From: Dendrophyllia cribrosa
Lineage: Eukaryota > Cnidaria > Anthozoa > Scleractinia > Dendrophylliidae
DNA: 64,000 bases
Direction of reading: 5' to 3'
Assembly (NCBI GenBank): GCA_024195265.1
Contig: JAJLRJ010000008.1
Coordinates: 28,788,932-28,852,931, forward strand
This document shows positions 35,543-42,928 of the stretch, piece by piece (position 1 is the stretch's first letter; each line of letters begins with the position of its first letter). The position numbers and the translations under genes were made by a program. The notes below the pieces were generated by a model. It made no database searches. It had not been told where the DNA came from and saw nothing but the letters and a program-made list of their open reading frames with translations.

Positions 35543-36973
35543 TCAAGACTTCGAACGCTTGGTGATCCTTTCAACAAGGAAGGCCACCACGGCAAGGATG
35601 AGCAGCCAGGCGTGTTCACCCAGAAAGGAGATGACCGACCCAGCCGCTTTGAAGATGAAGCTAACAATTGAGCCAATGAGGCCAGGCAGTGCGCTGGCTG
35701 CCTTTTTGCCAAGCTCTTTAAGCCCATTTCCAATAGCCTTGGTAGCCTTTGCCAGGCCGTTCAAGGTGGCGAGTACCACAGCACTGATGGTGATGCCAGC
35801 TGCCAGAACAATCGCTTGCAGGGTCCATCCGTATTTCTTGAAGATTTCTCTGACCCTCTCTCTCAAAGACATTTCCCTTTCCCGCATCTCAATTTCTGTA
35901 TTAAGCCTTTCCAGCTCTTCTTCACGTGCAGCAACCCGGGCTTCAGCAGCTGCTCTGTCAGAGGAGGAAGTGTCCTCAGCTTCTATCACTTGTCTGTCTT
36001 CAGCGTTCTGCCGTTCAAGATCTTCTTTGTTCTGTTTCAGTTCGTCCAGGGGTTTTATGGCGTCCTTTTTTGCTCTAAGTTCCTCTAAGCGCCCTTTTAA
36101 TCCCCTATTGTCAAGCATGAGTTTGTCGATTTCTTTTCGTAGTTTGTCTGATTGTTGGGCAGCTTTTTGCGCATTATTCAGTTGTTTTCGTTTGGCTTGA
36201 TGCCCAGATTCAAGAGCTTTCTTTTCATTTTTAAGTCTTTGTATTTCCTCCGTATCCAGTGGCCCATGTACATCTTCCATCTCTTGAATCTGGTCATCAA
36301 CCTCTTTGCTTTTATTTCTGATGGCCTCCTATGTCGCGGCGAAGTTTTTGTGCATCAGCAGTCATTTGTCTCATTTGTTGTTGTTGTTTTTGTTTTGCTT
36401 CCAGTCTTCAAATGCAGCATTTGTTTCATTAAACTCTTCAGTCAAAGACTTTCCTAGAGCAGCTTTGATCTCTTTGGGAAGAGAAGCGTTGAGAGTCTTT
36501 TCGGCAGCCCCACGGCTTTTTGTGTAAAGGGGATACCATTTGTCTCTAGTATGATATTTTACCTCGATGATGGCCCCACCTGATTTTGGTTTCGGCTCGT
36601 ACCGAAAATTAAGTTGATTTCTGTCTGCGTGGGCAAACTCTTCCTTAACCTCGGAAAAGGCCATTTCATTCGCTGTTAACAATCGCCGGCCTTGAGTATC
36701 CCCTGTAATGAAAGAGGTTTCTGCAGTGTTTGACCCTTGTTCTTGGGGCAACCTTGTTCTTGTGGCCATAGGCACTTGTTCGCCAGATGGTGTGGAAGCA
36801 GCACCTGGTTCAAAGGGTTGCGTGGTGTCGGTGTCTTTGGGGAACCACTCATGGTATTCTTCTTCTGTTATTGGAGGCCATGAGTTGTCACCGTCATCAT
36901 CGTCATCCCCTGTGTCTGGTATGAGAGGGTCTCTGTCAGTTGTCTCAGTTGGATCATATCCGCCTTCAGCCAT
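35543..36973 (-). pseudogene. Coiled-coil membrane protein, broken by two frameshifts (element 1)
   Basis: N-terminal part (36973-36371) is acidic with DPTETTD and TGDDDDD and a TQPFEPG motif. The C-terminal part (36280-35543) has a long coiled coil, then LRERVREIFKKYGWTLQ, three hydrophobic segments (AIVLAAGITISAVVLATL; ALPGLIGSIVSFIFKAAG; AWLLILAVVAFLVE) and a basic tail. Between them about 90 bp is coding only in the +1 frame. One indel falls in the (AAC)n run at 36374-36395 and another near 36315. The element-2 homologue (50371-52236) is a single frame. Probably a multi-pass membrane protein; role unknown. Confidence 0.7.
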
Positions 36974-37015
36974 GATGATATATAAATATGAATTTTAAAA
37001 ACACAAATATATACC
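36974..37015. promoter_or_regulatory. Divergent promoter, coiled-coil gene / major capsid gene
   Basis: ATATTTATATATCA faces left and CACAAATATATACC faces right; the right-hand box ends 2 nt before the capsid ATG. Same arrangement in element 2 (52237-52276). Confidence 0.75.
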
Positions 37016-38266
37016 ATGGCTGTGCAACCGAATCTACTTCCATCTCACAGTGAAAAGACACTGGGCGCCATGAAGGCAGAGCGAACCGTTAAGCGCATCA
37101 CATTCAACCCATCTGAGGCCAATCCTGGCGAGACACTGTACGTCTCGGTGCCCAAGCTAGGCGAGCACGATGTCATTGTGTCCGGCTCACTTGCCCTTGT
37201 GTTTAACATCAACCTAGCCGGGGGCCATGCAAACAACTATCTCGTGCAAAATGTTTCTCGGGCCCTGGTGGACAGATTCGTTGTAAAGTTTGCAGCCACC
37301 ACTGTCCAGGACACGGTTGGATACGACATCTACAAGATCTTCGAAGACCTATTCAAATCAATCGATGAGCGGGAAAATATGCTTATGGAGGGCATCCAGA
37401 GTGTGGATTTGTGTAAGATCCGCTCTGGTGCTGGCGACAAGAAGAGCTCAGGTGTGGACGCGGAAACCAAGTTAGAGACAATATACAAGAATAAGTATCG
37501 CATCAAACTGGATCACCAAATCTTAACTGATCACGGAATCATATATCCTCAAGCACTGTATAACGATCTGGTCTTCGAACTAACCCTCGCACCCGCATCC
37601 CAAGTTGTTCGTGGCTCAGACACAAGCAAGCTCGTGTACAAGTTGGAAAACATCCAGCTGGAGTATGAGACGATCAGAAGTAAGAGTCTGGCCGACGATG
37701 CAACAAGCACTTACACCAGTGGCAAGGAGTTCGCTTATGACCTGGTAATGCGAGATCGGGTGCATCCCTTCTCAAAAAGTGGTGACACTCGGCTGAATCT
37801 TCGGGTTAACCCACAGCGCCGGTCTATCAAGGGCATCCTCTTGCTGTTCATCAACCCCTACACGGCTGGTGCCAGGGACTCTGAGAACTATTTCAATCCC
37901 GACATCACCAAAGTGAAGGTCACAGTCAACGGTGTTCCAAACAGGCTTTACAACGAGGGCATCAGTGGTACAGACATGTGGAGAGAGATAACCCGGCATT
38001 TTACCCCACACACGCGCGGCAGGCCTAACATGAACTTGACCAAATATCTCACAGGCAACAAGTTTGGTCTCTGGATTGACCTGTGGTCCATGGGTGACAC
38101 AGCCCTGCACGGCAACGGCCAACGGCTAGTCAACACACAGGATGGCGTGCAACTCGAGATCGAACGAGACGGCAAAGGCTCGGGAACCGCAAACTGCCAC
38201 ATCTTCACCATCTCAGACTCACAGATGAACATCGTGGACAAGCAGCTGGAATCTGTACAGTACTAA
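37016..38266 (+). CDS. Major capsid protein, double-jelly-roll type (element 1), 416 aa
   Basis: Probable hexon-like major capsid protein forming the icosahedral shell. Beta-rich throughout. The segments KNKYRIKLDHQILTDHG, YNDLVFELTLAPASQVV, YKLENIQLEYETI, LNLRVNPQRRSIKGILLLFI, DITKVKVTVNGVPNRLYNEG and VNTQDGVQLEIE are typical of Polinton double-jelly-roll capsids as I know them. It lies two genes upstream of the packaging ATPase, the expected neighbourhood. Frame intact. The homologue in element 2 is split by a LINE. The length is on the short side for the family. Ends QMNIVDKQLESVQY. Confidence 0.75.
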   Translation: MAVQPNLLPSHSEKTLGAMKAERTVKRITFNPSEANPGETLYVSVPKLGEHDVIVSGSLALVFNINLAGGHANNYLVQNVSRALVDRFVVKFAATTVQDTVGYDIYKIFEDLFKSIDERENMLMEGIQSVDLCKIRSGAGDKKSSGVDAETKLETIYKNKYRIKLDHQILTDHGIIYPQALYNDLVFELTLAPASQVVRGSDTSKLVYKLENIQLEYETIRSKSLADDATSTYTSGKEFAYDLVMRDRVHPFSKSGDTRLNLRVNPQRRSIKGILLLFINPYTAGARDSENYFNPDITKVKVTVNGVPNRLYNEGISGTDMWREITRHFTPHTRGRPNMNLTKYLTGNKFGLWIDLWSMGDTALHGNGQRLVNTQDGVQLEIERDGKGSGTANCHIFTISDSQMNIVDKQLESVQY

Positions 38267-38273
38267 GTAAACG

Positions 38274-38284
38274 CATATATATAC
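38274..38284 (+). promoter_or_regulatory. CATATATATAC box
   Basis: Ends 10 nt before the ATG at 38295. Confidence 0.75.
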
Positions 38285-38294
38285 CACCAGCCCC

Positions 38295-38486
38295 ATGACC
38301 ACAAACAAGATCAACTTCTATGCCAAGCCGGCTCCTCTGCCATCCACCGGACCATTATCACACAATGAAATACAAAGACTTCTGGCAAAGGCCCCCTCCC
38401 CGCCAGTTTGCATACCAACTAATATAGGTGTTGGTTATGGACCCAAGAAAGCTGCCATTCAACGCACTAATCGTGGGCCCCACTAA
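38295..38486 (+). CDS. 63-aa leader ORF overlapping the ATPase gene (element 1)
   Basis: Starts right after a promoter box and ends 59 nt inside the ATPase gene in another frame. Sequence NKINFYAKPAPLPSTG, QRLLAKAP, IGVGYGPKKAAI. The same leader, box and overlap exist in element 2 (54404-54625), there with a 12-codon insertion that keeps the frame. The ATPase start (38428) has no box of its own, so this frame may be the true 5' part of the ATPase, reached by +1 frameshifting, or a leader passed by reinitiation. Confidence 0.55.
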   Translation: MTTNKINFYAKPAPLPSTGPLSHNEIQRLLAKAPSPPVCIPTNIGVGYGPKKAAIQRTNRGPH

Positions 38487-39036
38487 CTCTGGCAAGACAC
38501 AGTATCTTCTCTCCCAACTGCGAGGCCCCTTTAGGGGTTATTTTGATTACATCGTTTTATTCTGCCCAACATTGGTGGCGAACAAGACATACGATGGCTT
38601 CGTGGACCGAGATCCACACATCTTCGTCATCGTCTGCCAACAGCATGAAATCGAAGACTGGTTGAGGCTGGCGAGCTTCTTTTTCACATGCACCAACACT
38701 TTATTCATTCTCGATGACTGCGTCGCCTCCAAAGATGTCAAAGGCCGCACGGGCCAGCTGGTTAATCTGGGGTTCAGCGCAAGGCATGACGGCATATCCG
38801 TGTGGGTCTTGACCCAGCAGATCACCAGCATAGCTAAGCCATATCGTGATAACATTGCAGCGATCGTACTCTTTTACACGCCATCCAGCAAGACAACCAA
38901 AGCCATATTCGAAGATTATGCCGGCGAGCTCTCCCACGAGGAGTACAAAGAGTTTATCGCAAGGCTCAAATCCCGCAAGTTCTCCCACCTGGTTTTCTCC
39001 CTGAGGCACCCGTATGGAATTGAGTACAAGGTTTAA
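38428..39036 (+). CDS. A32-type genome packaging ATPase (element 1), 202 aa
   Basis: FtsK/HerA superfamily ATPase that drives viral DNA into preformed capsids. Walker A GPTNSGKT at residues 17-24; Walker B NTLFILDD with D96-D97; a downstream sensor-like segment VWVLTQQITSI near 135-145 ends in the Gln expected for the family. Length fits Polinton ATPases (about 200-250). First ATG of the frame is 38428, giving 16 residues before the P-loop. Intact in both elements. Confidence 0.9.
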   Translation: MLVMDPRKLPFNALIVGPTNSGKTQYLLSQLRGPFRGYFDYIVLFCPTLVANKTYDGFVDRDPHIFVIVCQQHEIEDWLRLASFFFTCTNTLFILDDCVASKDVKGRTGQLVNLGFSARHDGISVWVLTQQITSIAKPYRDNIAAIVLFYTPSSKTTKAIFEDYAGELSHEEYKEFIARLKSRKFSHLVFSLRHPYGIEYKV

Positions 39037-39038
39037 AC

Positions 39039-39050
39039 ACATATATATAC
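39039..39050 (+). promoter_or_regulatory. ACATATATATAC box
   Basis: Ends 5 nt before the ATG at 39056 and only a few nt after the ATPase stop. Confidence 0.75.
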
Positions 39051-39055
39051 AAGCC

Positions 39056-39295
39056 ATGAATGCGCCAACAAGTCTACACAAGCTCACTGTGCTTTCACAG
39101 CTTTTGGATGAATTGCACAAACACACACTTGATGCGCAAAACAAAATTATCAAAGCAGCTGGTGAGGAAGATCTGCGCCTCATGCTTCTCAACAGATATC
39201 CCTTGCGGTTGAATTCTATGCCAGACACCATGGCGGGGCTTATACGAGAGCTTGAAGCCCTTTTACCCGACATCAAGAGAATTATTGAAAAATAA
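39056..39295 (+). CDS. Small helical protein, 79 aa (element 1)
   Basis: Leu-rich helical sequence: LTVLSQLLDELHKHTLDAQ, then LRLMLLNRYPLRLNSMP and MAGLIRELEALLPDIKRIIE. Start set by the promoter box 5 nt upstream and an ATG at the same place in element 2. No known domain recognised; it lies between the ATPase and a conserved 200-residue gene. Confidence 0.65.
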   Translation: MNAPTSLHKLTVLSQLLDELHKHTLDAQNKIIKAAGEEDLRLMLLNRYPLRLNSMPDTMAGLIRELEALLPDIKRIIEK

Positions 39296-39298
39296 AAA

Positions 39299-39310
39299 AC
39301 ATATGTATAC
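39299..39310 (+). promoter_or_regulatory. ACATATGTATAC box
   Basis: Ends 5 nt before the ATG at 39316; the variant with G in the middle is shared with 40829 and 55482. Confidence 0.7.
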
Positions 39311-39315
39311 CCCTG

Positions 39316-39935
39316 ATGGCACAAGCAGCTGAAGACCAGGCCGTTTTCGAAGTAATGCAGATGCTGGAGGCCACCCCTGAAACCACACCTCCCACAGTGA
39401 TAGTTGGTGACAATGACATTCCTGCCAAACGTGAGAAGCTGGCAATCCTTGTTTCAACTGGCAAGGCCAAAGAAGCTATCGGCGTGCAGCTCACACATGA
39501 TCATGTCAAGCGGTTGTCAGACAAGGACGTTGACAAGTACTGCAAAAGGTACGAGGCCTACGTTGGCAACAAGACAACCGAATCCCTAGTTGATTCTGTC
39601 ATCATGCTCGTGTCCAAAGGCGTTGGCATGGTTGTCCCGGTTGAGGATGTGGCGGAGTTTCAGAAAGAACTCAAGAACGACTACATCATCAACCAGGAGC
39701 TGTCAAATCTTGCTGGGTATATTGCCATGCGATGCGGACGATGGCTGGCGCTTGCCAATGCTGCTCTCATCACAAAAAAAAAAACATCAAGCTTGAACGA
39801 GAGACTGATCACAAGCCTGATTTGATAGAATTAGAACCCCCACCCACACATCCAACCAGAGACAGTGAAGGCTATCCACTTGAGGGCTTTGATGAAGTTG
39901 GGCTGGGGCCTGTGGCGACCGCGCAGGAACCTTGA
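39316..39935 (+). pseudogene. Conserved 200-aa-class element protein, frameshifted in an A11 run (element 1)
   Basis: Helical protein with REKLAILVSTGKAKEAIGVQ, THDHVKRLSDKDVDKYCKRY, EAYVGNKTTESL and LKNDYIINQELSNLAG. The frame from 39316 ends at 39825 after ALITKKK. The conserved C-terminal part (LIELEP, DSEGYPLEGFDEVGLGPVAT) continues to 39935 in another frame. The switch falls in eleven A at 39774-39784; element 2 has no such run and a single 208-residue frame. Mutation, assembly error or slippage are all possible. Function unknown; the core recurs in cnidarian Polintons as I recall them. Confidence 0.65.
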
Positions 39936-39991
39936 AGAAACCTGGCAGCAACCTGGCAGCACACTTATCACATCTTGTAAAAAATAAAACT

Positions 39992-40002
39992 CACATATAT
40001 AC
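39992..40002 (+). promoter_or_regulatory. CACATATATAC box
   Basis: Ends 3 nt before the ATG at 40006; conserved in element 2 at 56181-56191. Confidence 0.75.
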
Positions 40003-40005
40003 AGG

Positions 40006-40455
40006 ATGACCACACCACTCGAGACGATCCCTGAAGAAACTCCAACTCCAACTCCAACACTTGACCGTGTTACCTCTGAGGCCCCGAAAACAAAGCCTGC
40101 AACAGAAAAGAACCCTGGCCGCGTTGCTTCTGGCAAAAGGCTAGCAGAACGCAACCGGCTGGCCAGGGAAGCAAAGAAAAAGGCCGAAGAACAAAAGCCT
40201 GCACCCTCAACAAGTGAAAACAATTCTGCAACAAGTGACAGCAACAACAACAACTCAATCGTTTATATTCTGGGGGTTTGCGCGGTGATTGTATCTGCTG
40301 CGGGTGTGTATTACCAACGCGAAGCCATAATGCAAAGGTTTGGGCGCAAATCAAACACACCAGAAAACACCCCCGCTGCAACATCCGCTGCAACACCACC
40401 AGCAACGCCCCCATCTCGAATTCCGGTAAGACAAGGAATTAAAAAAATGGAATAA
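40006..40455 (+). CDS. Single-pass membrane protein, 149 aa (element 1)
   Basis: N-terminal Thr/Pro/Glu-rich part, a basic helix (GKRLAERNRLAREAKKKAEE), a Ser/Asn linker, one membrane segment (SIVYILGVCAVIVSAAGVYY) near residues 84-103 and a Pro/Thr-rich tail ending in KKME. No enzymatic motif. One of four consecutive small genes with membrane segments, shared with element 2. The role may be in the virion membrane or in assembly (inference). Confidence 0.65.
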   Translation: MTTPLETIPEETPTPTPTLDRVTSEAPKTKPATEKNPGRVASGKRLAERNRLAREAKKKAEEQKPAPSTSENNSATSDSNNNNSIVYILGVCAVIVSAAGVYYQREAIMQRFGRKSNTPENTPAATSAATPPATPPSRIPVRQGIKKME

Positions 40456-40460
40456 AAAAA

Positions 40461-40471
40461 CATATATATAC
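40461..40471 (+). promoter_or_regulatory. CATATATATAC box
   Basis: Ends 7 nt before the ATG at 40479. Confidence 0.75.
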
Positions 40472-40478
40472 TGACACC

Positions 40479-40859
40479 ATGAATCCTTTCCAAGCTTTCA
40501 TGAATTCTGCTGCAATCGGAGGTGTGTTTCTTCTTTGGTTTGGACTTACTTCGGTCGCCTTTGATACAGTTTGCGGTTTAGCACTGAATAGGCACAACAG
40601 ACCCAAGCCCAGGCCCGAGCCCAGGCCCGAGTCCGAGTCAGAGTCTGAGTCCGAGTCTGAGTCCGAGTCTGAGCCCCGAGTTCGAGTCGAGGAGCCCCGA
40701 GTCCGAGTCGAGGAGCCCCGAGTCCGAGTCGAGGAGCCCCGAGTCCGAGTCGAGGAGCCCCGAGGCCGAACCCGAGGTCGAGGCAGAGGCCGAGGCAGAG
40801 GCCGAGTCCGAGTCAGAAAAATAAAAAGCATATGTATACAGGACACAAACCATGTCTGA
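40479..40859 (+). CDS. Membrane protein with repetitive acidic/Arg-rich tail, 126 aa (element 1)
   Basis: The N-terminus NSAAIGGVFLLWFGLTSVAF is a membrane segment and matches element 2 (56688) closely up to LALNRHNR. After that the two copies differ. Here the tail is encoded by expanded CGAGTC repeats, including a 21-bp unit repeated four times (40675-40760), giving SE-, VEEPRVR- and GR-repeats. The frame runs over the next promoter and past the next start (40852), so it has probably shifted frame in the repeat. Confidence 0.55.
   Translation: MNPFQAFMNSAAIGGVFLLWFGLTSVAFDTVCGLALNRHNRPKPRPEPRPESESESESESESESEPRVRVEEPRVRVEEPRVRVEEPRVRVEEPRGRTRGRGRGRGRGRVRVRKIKSICIQDTNHV
40612..40812. repeat. 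CGAGTC-based tandem repeat with a 21-bp unit
   Basis: GAGTCCGAGTCTGAGTC runs are followed by four near-identical 21-bp units (CCCCGAGTCCGAGTCGAGGA plus G) and then a GGCCGAGGCAGA array. In element 2 the same place (56815-56880) has only short GAGCCTGAGCCTGAG repeats. Confidence 0.8.
40829..40839 (+). promoter_or_regulatory. CATATGTATAC box
   Basis: Ends 12 nt before the ATG at 40852; lies within the apparent end of the preceding repeat gene. Confidence 0.7.
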
Positions 40860-41073
40860 CAACAAACTTGTGAAGTCTATCCTCGACGCCGCAACAATCA
40901 CTGGCCTTGTCGCTGGTATTGGTTGGATTGGTAAAAAGACCATCAAAGAGAACTTCACTGCCGACCCCAGTGCAAGCTTAATGAATTATGTCAAGTTCAC
41001 AGCCGTCATGGCTGGCACCATAGCACTGAAGAAATATCTCGAGGACCAGAAAATCCTCCCAGACAACTTGTAA
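40852..41073 (+). CDS. Small conserved membrane protein, 73 aa (element 1)
   Basis: Two hydrophobic segments: ILDAATITGLVAGIGWIG and YVKFTAVMAGTIALKKYL, separated by KKTIKENFTADPS. Nearly identical in element 2, where decay of neighbours is frequent, so the sequence appears constrained. The family is common in such elements; holin-like or capsid-membrane roles are guesses. Confidence 0.7.
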   Translation: MSDNKLVKSILDAATITGLVAGIGWIGKKTIKENFTADPSASLMNYVKFTAVMAGTIALKKYLEDQKILPDNL

Positions 41074-41075
41074 AC

Positions 41076-41086
41076 CATGTGTATAC
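41076..41086 (+). promoter_or_regulatory. CATGTGTATAC box
   Basis: Ends 3 nt before the ATG at 41090; element 2 has CATATGTATAC in the same place. Confidence 0.6.
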
Positions 41087-41089
41087 ACA

Positions 41090-41527
41090 ATGGCTTCGAT
41101 TGCAATAATGGCCCTTGGCGCTGTTCTAAATGCGGCCCCTTTCACGGGCGGCAATTATCTCGCAAAATATCTGTCTGGTGATAACGGCAAGGCAGCAATG
41201 GATGAGAAAATCCGACATGACCACGCCCTGGAGCAATACCAAGCGGCTTACGCCAAATACCAGAAGGACCGCACCAAGCTCCTCGACTGGATTGCAGCCA
41301 ATGATCGGGAGAAACACCAAGCTAGCAAAAACTTCCAAACCACTGATCAAGCACTTGTCTTGTATAACCAGATGCACCAAACACAACCAGATAAACAAAT
41401 CAAAGATTACAAAGAGCCTCAGTTCTCGGACTTCTACAAGCCCAGCCCACAACAACAGAATGGTGAACTTGTGTTCATTGGAGGCACCCTACTTGCGGGT
41501 GGGTATGCGGCTTATCGCTTTCTTTAA
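41090..41527 (+). CDS. 145-aa protein with terminal hydrophobic segments (element 1)
   Basis: N-terminal hydrophobic stretch ASIAIMALGAVLNAAPF, a charged helical middle (ALEQYQAAYAKYQKDRTKLL) and a C-terminal LVFIGGTLLAGGYAAYRF, so both ends may contact a membrane. Intact here. The element-2 copy has a premature stop. Overlaps nothing; 16 nt from the previous stop. Confidence 0.65.
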   Translation: MASIAIMALGAVLNAAPFTGGNYLAKYLSGDNGKAAMDEKIRHDHALEQYQAAYAKYQKDRTKLLDWIAANDREKHQASKNFQTTDQALVLYNQMHQTQPDKQIKDYKEPQFSDFYKPSPQQQNGELVFIGGTLLAGGYAAYRFL

Positions 41528-41543
41528 TTTAAAATTTGAAACC

Positions 41544-41554
41544 CATATATATAC
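41544..41554 (+). promoter_or_regulatory. CATATATATAC box
   Basis: Ends 1 nt before the ATG at 41556. Confidence 0.7.
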
Positions 41555-41555
41555 C

Positions 41556-41920
41556 ATGGCATACACATTTCTAAAGAAGCTCGTGACGCAGCTGTGGAAC
41601 ACTTGCGCCTTTTACCAGCATGCCCCTTGGGTAAACAAACTGAGGAACTAGCGCAAATGTTTCAGAAACTTGCTGATGCCATGCCCGCATCCATGCCGGA
41701 AGAATATCATGAATTATACAGCGAACTCATAACATTACTCACGGCTAAAGAAACTGAGGAAATAAAACGAGCATGTCAGAAAACGCTTGAACTTTATCGA
41801 AGTCTTTTTCCCCAACTTTGTGAACAAATTGAGAAGGACGAAGAAACTGCTAACAGGGTTGAAGAAGAGGTGCGCCTTTGGTTTGCACAGTATAGCCATG
41901 GGCCGATCACCGATTCATAA
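41556..41920 (+). pseudogene. Helical 108-aa protein gene, start out of frame; only in element 1
   Basis: The ATG at the promoter (41556) opens a 31-codon frame ending at 41651, whereas the protein-like frame is two phases away and runs to 41920 (first ATG 41594): QTEELAQMFQKLADAMPASM, YSELITLLTAKETEEIKRAC, LFPQLCEQIEKDEETANRVE. That frame is open back to the promoter without its own ATG, so an indel just after the original start is likely. The gene is absent from element 2, where the integrase directly follows the 145-aa gene. Confidence 0.5.
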
Positions 41921-41923
41921 ACT

Positions 41924-41933
41924 CTATATATAC
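41924..41933 (+). promoter_or_regulatory. CTATATATAC box for the integrase
   Basis: Ends 5 nt before the ATG at 41939. Confidence 0.75.
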
Positions 41934-41938
41934 CCCCT

Positions 41939-42928
41939 ATGGAGGCCAAACTCTCTAAGATCTATTACAGTCCGAAAGGGTATTGGAAAGGGCTTGCCGC
42001 TGTGAAAAAGCTAGCTGCAGCAGCCAAGGTCTCTGATGATGTCGCAAAGAAATGGTTGGTCAAACAAGCCCTTTGGCAAGTTTACCTCCCGGCGCCACGC
42101 GCTATACCTCGGCCCAAGTTTGATGTCTCCTCGCCCAATGCAGTGCATCAAGCAAATCTTCTCTTCCTGCCCCACGACAAACTTCCACACGGGAGAAAGG
42201 TTTACAAATACGCATTAACCCTTGTGGATGTGGCTAGCCGTTACAAAGCAGCAGAGCCCCTGACTTCGAAAGAGTCTGAAGAAGTCTCAAGGGCATTTCA
42301 GAAGATTTACAGACGTGGGCCTTTGAAATGGCCTCAACTTTTGCAAGTTGACCCTGGGAAAGAGTTTATGGGGGCTGTGACTAAGACAATGGAAAACAAC
42401 AAAACAACCATTCGTCGCGGACGGGTTGATATCCACAGAGACCAAGCAATTGTGGAGAGATTCAACCGAACCCTGGCTGAAAGGTTGTTTGGTTATCAGT
42501 ATGCCGTTGAAATGAATATGCCCTCTGGCCGTTCGACTGCATGGGTCAAAAGACTGCCAGATGTTGTCTCGGCCTTGAACAATGAAGTAACAAGACTCAC
42601 TGGCAAGAAGCCAAAGGATGCGATCAAAGAGAAAGCAATATCCTCCAAGCCTGCGACTCCATATGCTAGGCCTGTTGGGGTGAATGAGAAGAAGCTCCCA
42701 CCCCGGGTGAGTGTGAGATATCTTTATTATCCCGGTGAGCTGGAAGGGGGCGGAAGGCGTGCGACTGATCCCATCTGGTCTTTGAAGGTCCACAACATTG
42801 AGAAGGTTGTCACCAAGCCAGATGCACCTGACGTTTATTATCTCTACGACGGCCCTAAGAGAGGGTTTGTTCGTGAGGAGCTGATGGTTGTGCCCCCGGG
42901 CACTCAGTTGCCCCCAGCTGGGTTGTGA
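41939..42928 (+). CDS. INT: rve-family integrase (element 1), 329 aa, first catalytic Asp replaced
   Basis: Retroviral-type integrase that inserts the element into host DNA. Core domain about residues 65-215: the first catalytic position lies in HQANLLFLP (residue 73, AAT, Asn), the second in QVDPGKEF (D138) and the third in AIVERFNRTLAERLFGYQY (E173). ALTLVDVASRYK (D97) is the conserved non-catalytic strand. The C-terminal part (VRYLYYPGELEGG ... GFVREELMVVPPG) is the small SH3/chromo-like domain of Polinton integrases. The element-2 copy has Asp at position 73, so this one carries a D73N change and is probably inactive although full length. Stop overlaps the convergent polymerase stop by 25 bp. 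Confidence 0.88.
   Translation: MEAKLSKIYYSPKGYWKGLAAVKKLAAAAKVSDDVAKKWLVKQALWQVYLPAPRAIPRPKFDVSSPNAVHQANLLFLPHDKLPHGRKVYKYALTLVDVASRYKAAEPLTSKESEEVSRAFQKIYRRGPLKWPQLLQVDPGKEFMGAVTKTMENNKTTIRRGRVDIHRDQAIVERFNRTLAERLFGYQYAVEMNMPSGRSTAWVKRLPDVVSALNNEVTRLTGKKPKDAIKEKAISSKPATPYARPVGVNEKKLPPRVSVRYLYYPGELEGGGRRATDPIWSLKVHNIEKVVTKPDAPDVYYLYDGPKRGFVREELMVVPPGTQLPPAGL

Noticed and set aside
34878..35733. Antisense frames rich in Gly/Val opposite the proline-rich linker
   Set aside because: Shadow of the CCA/ACC-rich linker of the 600-aa gene; composition follows the repeat on the other strand.
40439..40958. Minus-strand SDSDSD / STRTRG repeat proteins
   Set aside because: Reverse reading of the CGAGTC repeat; no promoter box on that strand.
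41130..41651. 173-codon + frame over the 145-aa gene
   Set aside because: Off-frame shadow; it has no box, is broken into shorter frames in element 2, and overlaps a better supported gene.
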